This document shows, piece after piece, positions 32,270 to 34,835 of a DNA stretch of 34,835 nucleotides. How positions within the stretch are numbered: the stretch's first letter is position 1; each line of letters opens with the position of its first letter. The stretch is from Methylobacterium sp. J-070 (lineage in GTDB: Bacteria > Pseudomonadota > Alphaproteobacteria > Rhizobiales > Beijerinckiaceae). Below the pieces are notes generated by a model. The model was not told the origin of the DNA. It saw only the letters and a list, made by a program, of their open reading frames with translations, and made no database searches. The stretch lies in the NCBI RefSeq assembly GCF_022829385.1, contig NZ_JAKSXX010000015.1:1-34835 (forward strand), in the 5' to 3' direction. The position numbers were made by a program, and so were the translations under genes.

Positions 32270-33298
32270 ATGGCCGCGAAACCCCGAATTCCAGCCGCCC
32301 CGCCCCGCCGTCTCGCGCGCTTGGCGCTCGCGCTGACCCTCGGCGTCGCGTGGGGCTCGGGGACAGCCCCCGCCTCCGCCGGTACGATCGGCGTGTCGAT
32401 GGTGCCGCCCGTGGCGTTCTTCCAGTTTCTCCGGGACGGCATCCAGGAGCGCGCGAAGGCCCATCCGGGCCAATCCGTGCGCTTCGCACATGCCGAAACC
32501 GGCGACGGTGCGAAGCAGGTCGAGCAGATCAAGGCGTTCATCCGCGACAGGGTCGATGCGCTGATCGTCCTGCCGGTGGAAGCTGCCGCAACCAAGGAGA
32601 TCACCCGGCTCGCGCAGGAGGCCGACATCCCGCTGGTCTACGTGAACAACGGGCCGCGCGAGGACTGGTTTGCCGGGCGGGTGGCGCTCGCCCTTCCGAA
32701 CGACCTCGTCGCCGGCCGCCTCCAGATGACCATGCTGGCGCAGATGATGAACGGCCAGGGGCGGATCGCGATCATCCGGGGGCCGGCGTCTCACTCCGCC
32801 TCGGCCCTGCGGACGCAGGGCGTCAAGGAGGTTTTGGCGGGCTTTCCCGGCATCACGGTCGTCGCGGAGGACGCTGCGGATTGGGACCGGACGCGGGCGG
32901 CGGCCCTCGTGGCGAAGTGGCTGGCCGGCGGCCAGAAGATCGACGCGATCGCCGCCAACAACGACGAGATGGCGCTCGGCGCCGCGGATGCCCTGGAGGC
33001 GGCCAAGATCCTTCCGGACCAGATCGTCGTCGGCGGCGTGGACGGGACGCGCGAAGGCCTGGAGGCGATGCATCGCAGACGGATCCATGTGACCGTCTTC
33101 CAGGATGCCAACCTGGAGGGCGGGCGCGCCGTCGACGATGCCGTCAAGCTGATCCGACGCGAACCGGTCCAGCAATACGATTGGATCCCCTTCGACCTCG
33201 TCACCGACCGGACACTGCCCCGCTATCTCAAGACCTTGGCTTGCGGTCCCTGCGCGCCCGAACCGCCGCGCGCAGACGGTCCGCCGGTCGCGCGGTAG
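32270..33298 (+). CDS. Periplasmic sugar-type substrate-binding protein (Peripla_BP_4), no transporter adjacent
   Basis: A 342-residue binding protein of the RbsB/rhizopine-binding family. Residues 1-38 are a signal peptide cut after PASA, then GTIGVSMVPPVAFFQFLRDG begins the first lobe. Family landmarks are QIKAFIRDRVDALIVLPVE (about 84-102), IPLVYVNN, IAIIRGPASHSAS, the hinge region AIAANNDEMALGAADAL (about 227-243) and GGVDGTREGLEAM. The tail after about 320 contains ACGPC and Pro-rich sequence, longer than usual. No ABC permease or ATPase gene is nearby. GGAGAGGCCC precedes the ATG. Following a chemoreceptor by 76 bp, it may serve chemotaxis rather than uptake; the ligand, a sugar, inositol or autoinducer-like compound, is unknown. 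Confidence 0.88.
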   Translation: MAAKPRIPAAPPRRLARLALALTLGVAWGSGTAPASAGTIGVSMVPPVAFFQFLRDGIQERAKAHPGQSVRFAHAETGDGAKQVEQIKAFIRDRVDALIVLPVEAAATKEITRLAQEADIPLVYVNNGPREDWFAGRVALALPNDLVAGRLQMTMLAQMMNGQGRIAIIRGPASHSASALRTQGVKEVLAGFPGITVVAEDAADWDRTRAAALVAKWLAGGQKIDAIAANNDEMALGAADALEAAKILPDQIVVGGVDGTREGLEAMHRRRIHVTVFQDANLEGGRAVDDAVKLIRREPVQQYDWIPFDLVTDRTLPRYLKTLACGPCAPEPPRADGPPVAR

Positions 33299-33640
33299 AC
33301 GACCGAGCCGGGATCGCCGGGACCGCCGACCTCGGCCACCTGCCCCGGGCTGGCGTGCGACCACGACCCACCCGGGGGGACTTCGACATGTTCCAAATTC
33401 TGACTGCTAGAGTGTAGCTGACGCATAAATTCGGGTGCCTCACACTATTCAACAGTGATTTCTTTCTATGATATTTGCAAAAATATAGACATAAACGAAA
33501 TATGAGGATTGTTGGAACCGATCTCTTGCTGGCACGTACTGCAAGACAACGCTGCCTCGGAGACGGGATATCAGTTTGGCCGGGCAAAGACTTGCGCTTC
33601 GTCCCGTCCATGCGGCGAATTCGCAGCTTCTGATCGGACG
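33299..33640. other. Gap with AT-rich palindromes before the HigA-like gene
   Basis: 342 bp with no supported gene. Bases 33415-33510 are AT-rich. CACTATTCAACAGTG (33433-33447) is a near-perfect dyad and ATATTTGCAAAAATAT (33471-33486) a perfect 6-bp dyad with a GCAA centre. No HigB-like toxin frame is recognisable upstream of the antitoxin. Confidence 0.45.
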
Positions 33641-33874
33641 ATGGTGATGAGCATGAGCTATAGACTGGAAAATCCCGTCCACCCCGGCGGATATGTTCGT
33701 AGGAACGTCATCGAGCCACGGGATCTGACCGTCATGGATGCAGCCAGCCTTCTCGATGTGACGCGTCAGTCGCTGTCCGACTTCCTCAACGAGAAATCCG
33801 ATCTGACCGCCGAACTGGCCCTGCGGATCGAGGCGGTGTTCGGAGTCGAGATGGACATGCTGATGGAGATGTAA
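33641..33874 (+). CDS. HigA-family antitoxin-like HTH protein, apparently truncated by a nonsense codon
   Basis: A short helix-turn-helix protein (77 residues from ATG 33641; ATG 33653 would give 73). It reads SYRLENPVHPGGYVRRNVIE, then the Xre/HigA HTH (LTVMDAASLLDVTRQSLSDFLNEKSDLTAELALRIEAVFG) and stops after DMLMEM. Family members continue past this point with a sequence such as RMQxxYDIAQARKR; here the in-frame codons after the TAA at 33872-33874 read TQLDIARARKR, so the TAA most likely replaces CAA (Gln). The HTH is intact, so DNA binding may survive. No toxin gene is adjacent. I know the family; the ancestral sequence is inferred. Confidence 0.75.
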   Translation: MVMSMSYRLENPVHPGGYVRRNVIEPRDLTVMDAASLLDVTRQSLSDFLNEKSDLTAELALRIEAVFGVEMDMLMEM

Positions 33875-34422
33875 ACCCAATTGGACATCGCCCGCGCACG
33901 GAAGCGGTTTCCGAACATCCGGAGCGACCTGGCCGGTATGGCGCGAACCCATGCCGACGCGTCACAGACGCGGCCGGCCGATGCCGAACCCCTGACGATC
34001 GTCAGGCACCGGCACGCCGCCGCTTGAGCCCCGTCGCCTCGGACGGGCTTCCGGCATCCGAAGCTCCGCGTGACGCGGGGCTGACGGTAAGGCGCTCGCC
34101 AGGGACCGTCCCCGGGACTCAACGTGGCCGGGGAGGCGCCGTCCCCACCACTGGCTTCGATCGGATCGGGGCCCCTGTCCGGACGGAGGGGCGCCGCCCT
34201 TGGCGCCCCGGCGACGTGCGTGGCGTGACCTGCCGGGTGCCCTTGCGGCGAAGGCCGATTCGGGGCTGGTCGGAGAATGCGCCGGCATCGGACCCCCGTG
34301 CCTTTGCCGCTGCGCGCCCGCGATGCTACACGCGGGCGACCCCATCGTGACGGCACACCGCGATCCCGCGGCCGATGCGCCCGGACGCTCCGTCCGAAGC
34401 GGAGACGGGTTCTGGCGGAATC
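33875..34422. other. 548-bp stretch without a convincing gene
   Basis: The first part is the probable former C-terminus of the HigA-like gene (open to a TGA at 34025-34027). The remainder has several short overlapping frames on both strands with no recognisable domain. A perfect 8-bp hairpin lies at 34188-34209. Confidence 0.45.
34188..34209. repeat. Perfect GC hairpin, possible terminator-like element
   Basis: GGGGCGCC (34188-34195) and GGCGCCCC (34202-34209) form a perfect 8-bp stem with loop GCCCTT. No T-run follows on either strand, so intrinsic termination is doubtful. Confidence 0.35.
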
Positions 34423-34835
34423 ATGGCGACACGACCACCCCCACGCGGCGGCCCGAAGGGACGCAGGCCCCCGCCCGGCAAGTTCCAGGCAGACGGGCGC
34501 GCCCGCACCGGCCCCCGCACCAGCGCCCGCGATGCGGCCGAGCGCGCGGCCCGGAACCGCGGCGAGGATGCCGGCACGCGCGATCCCTGGACCGTGCAGG
34601 GCGCTCCCAAGAGCGCGCAGGGCACAGCCTCGCCCGCTGCGACCCGCAAGCCTCGCCCCGCGCCGGGCGGGCCGCCCGGCCGTGCCGCCGCGCCCGCGCG
34701 GAAGGCCTCGCCCCCGCCCGGGCCCAGACCGGCCGCTTCGCGACCGGGCCCTGCGGTTCCGGCCCCCGTCCCCGGCCCGACCCGGCGCCAGCAGCGCGCC
34801 GCCGCCCCCGCGCCCCGCGCCGCCGGGGTGCAGTC
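34423..34835 (+). CDS. N-terminal part of a Pro/Ala/Arg-rich protein (continues past window)
   Basis: From ATG 34423 a frame stays open to the end of the window (137 codons plus two bases). It is very rich in Pro, Ala, Arg and Gly (MATRPPPRGGPKGRRPPPGK at the start), basic and certainly disordered, with a short more ordered stretch around RDAAERAARNRGEDAGTRDPW. Such long basic N-terminal extensions are common on alphaproteobacterial RNA-modifying enzymes such as RluB-type pseudouridine synthases and RlmB-type methyltransferases, but no catalytic motif is inside the window, so this is only a guess. GGCGGA lies just before the ATG. Confidence 0.5.
   Translation, partial: MATRPPPRGGPKGRRPPPGKFQADGRARTGPRTSARDAAERAARNRGEDAGTRDPWTVQGAPKSAQGTASPAATRKPRPAPGGPPGRAAAPARKASPPPGPRPAASRPGPAVPAPVPGPTRRQQRAAAPAPRAAGVQ

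Noticed and set aside
34024..34350. 108-residue plus-strand frame after the HigA-like gene
   Set aside because: Arg/Pro/Gly-rich with no start signal or family; overlapping frames of similar length on the other strand.

Overview
The window is GC-rich (roughly 70 %), with GC-biased third codon positions, frequent GTG starts and alphaproteobacterial gene neighbourhoods. The convergent-free order fabI-fabB-fabA facing irr, an Irr with a Cys-Pro haem motif, and the general gene content point to a Rhizobiales member, most likely Methylobacterium or a close relative. The genus is an inference from family resemblance; nothing here was searched. No rRNA, tRNA, CRISPR array, transposase or prophage gene was seen.

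Layout. (1) 1-4.7 kb: the end of a small secreted protein; the minus-strand unsaturated fatty acid genes fabA, fabB and fabI, with a 38-residue membrane microprotein and a strong intrinsic terminator between fabB and fabI; the divergent iron/haem regulator irr; a poorly explained 0.5 kb gap. (2) 4.7-11.4 kb: a periplasmic SH3 protein, a D-2-hydroxyacid dehydrogenase, a membrane-anchored cyclic-nucleotide-binding protein, a flavin amine oxidase, an EI24/CysZ-like membrane protein, an RND adaptor with no pump beside it and a small cupredoxin. (3) 11.6-19.4 kb: a c-di-GMP protein with a degenerate GGDEF and intact EAL domain, a CPA1 Na+/H+ antiporter, a gamma-glutamyltransferase-family enzyme and an OsmC-methyltransferase pair. 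(4) 19.4-23.2 kb: divergent bioF and bioA for biotin synthesis, a single-domain response regulator and a MarR regulator.

(5) 23.5-29.9 kb is the most interesting part, a metal-uptake block. A ZnuD-like TonB receptor on the plus strand faces a minus-strand pair formed by a siderophore-type TonB receptor and a translationally coupled PepSY membrane protein. Each outer edge carries an AT-rich palindrome resembling a Zur operator. The minus-strand unit additionally has a well-conserved cobalamin riboswitch about 295 nt upstream of the receptor, so the receptor/PepSY pair may be read out by both zinc and B12 status.

(6) 30-33.3 kb: a chemoreceptor followed at once by a periplasmic sugar-type binding protein with no transporter genes, bounded on both sides by unusually AT-rich DNA; this looks like a sensing pair. 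(7) 33.4-34.8 kb: an orphan HigA-like antitoxin that appears shortened by a nonsense mutation, a stretch without a convincing gene, and the start of a Pro/Ala/Arg-rich protein running off the window.
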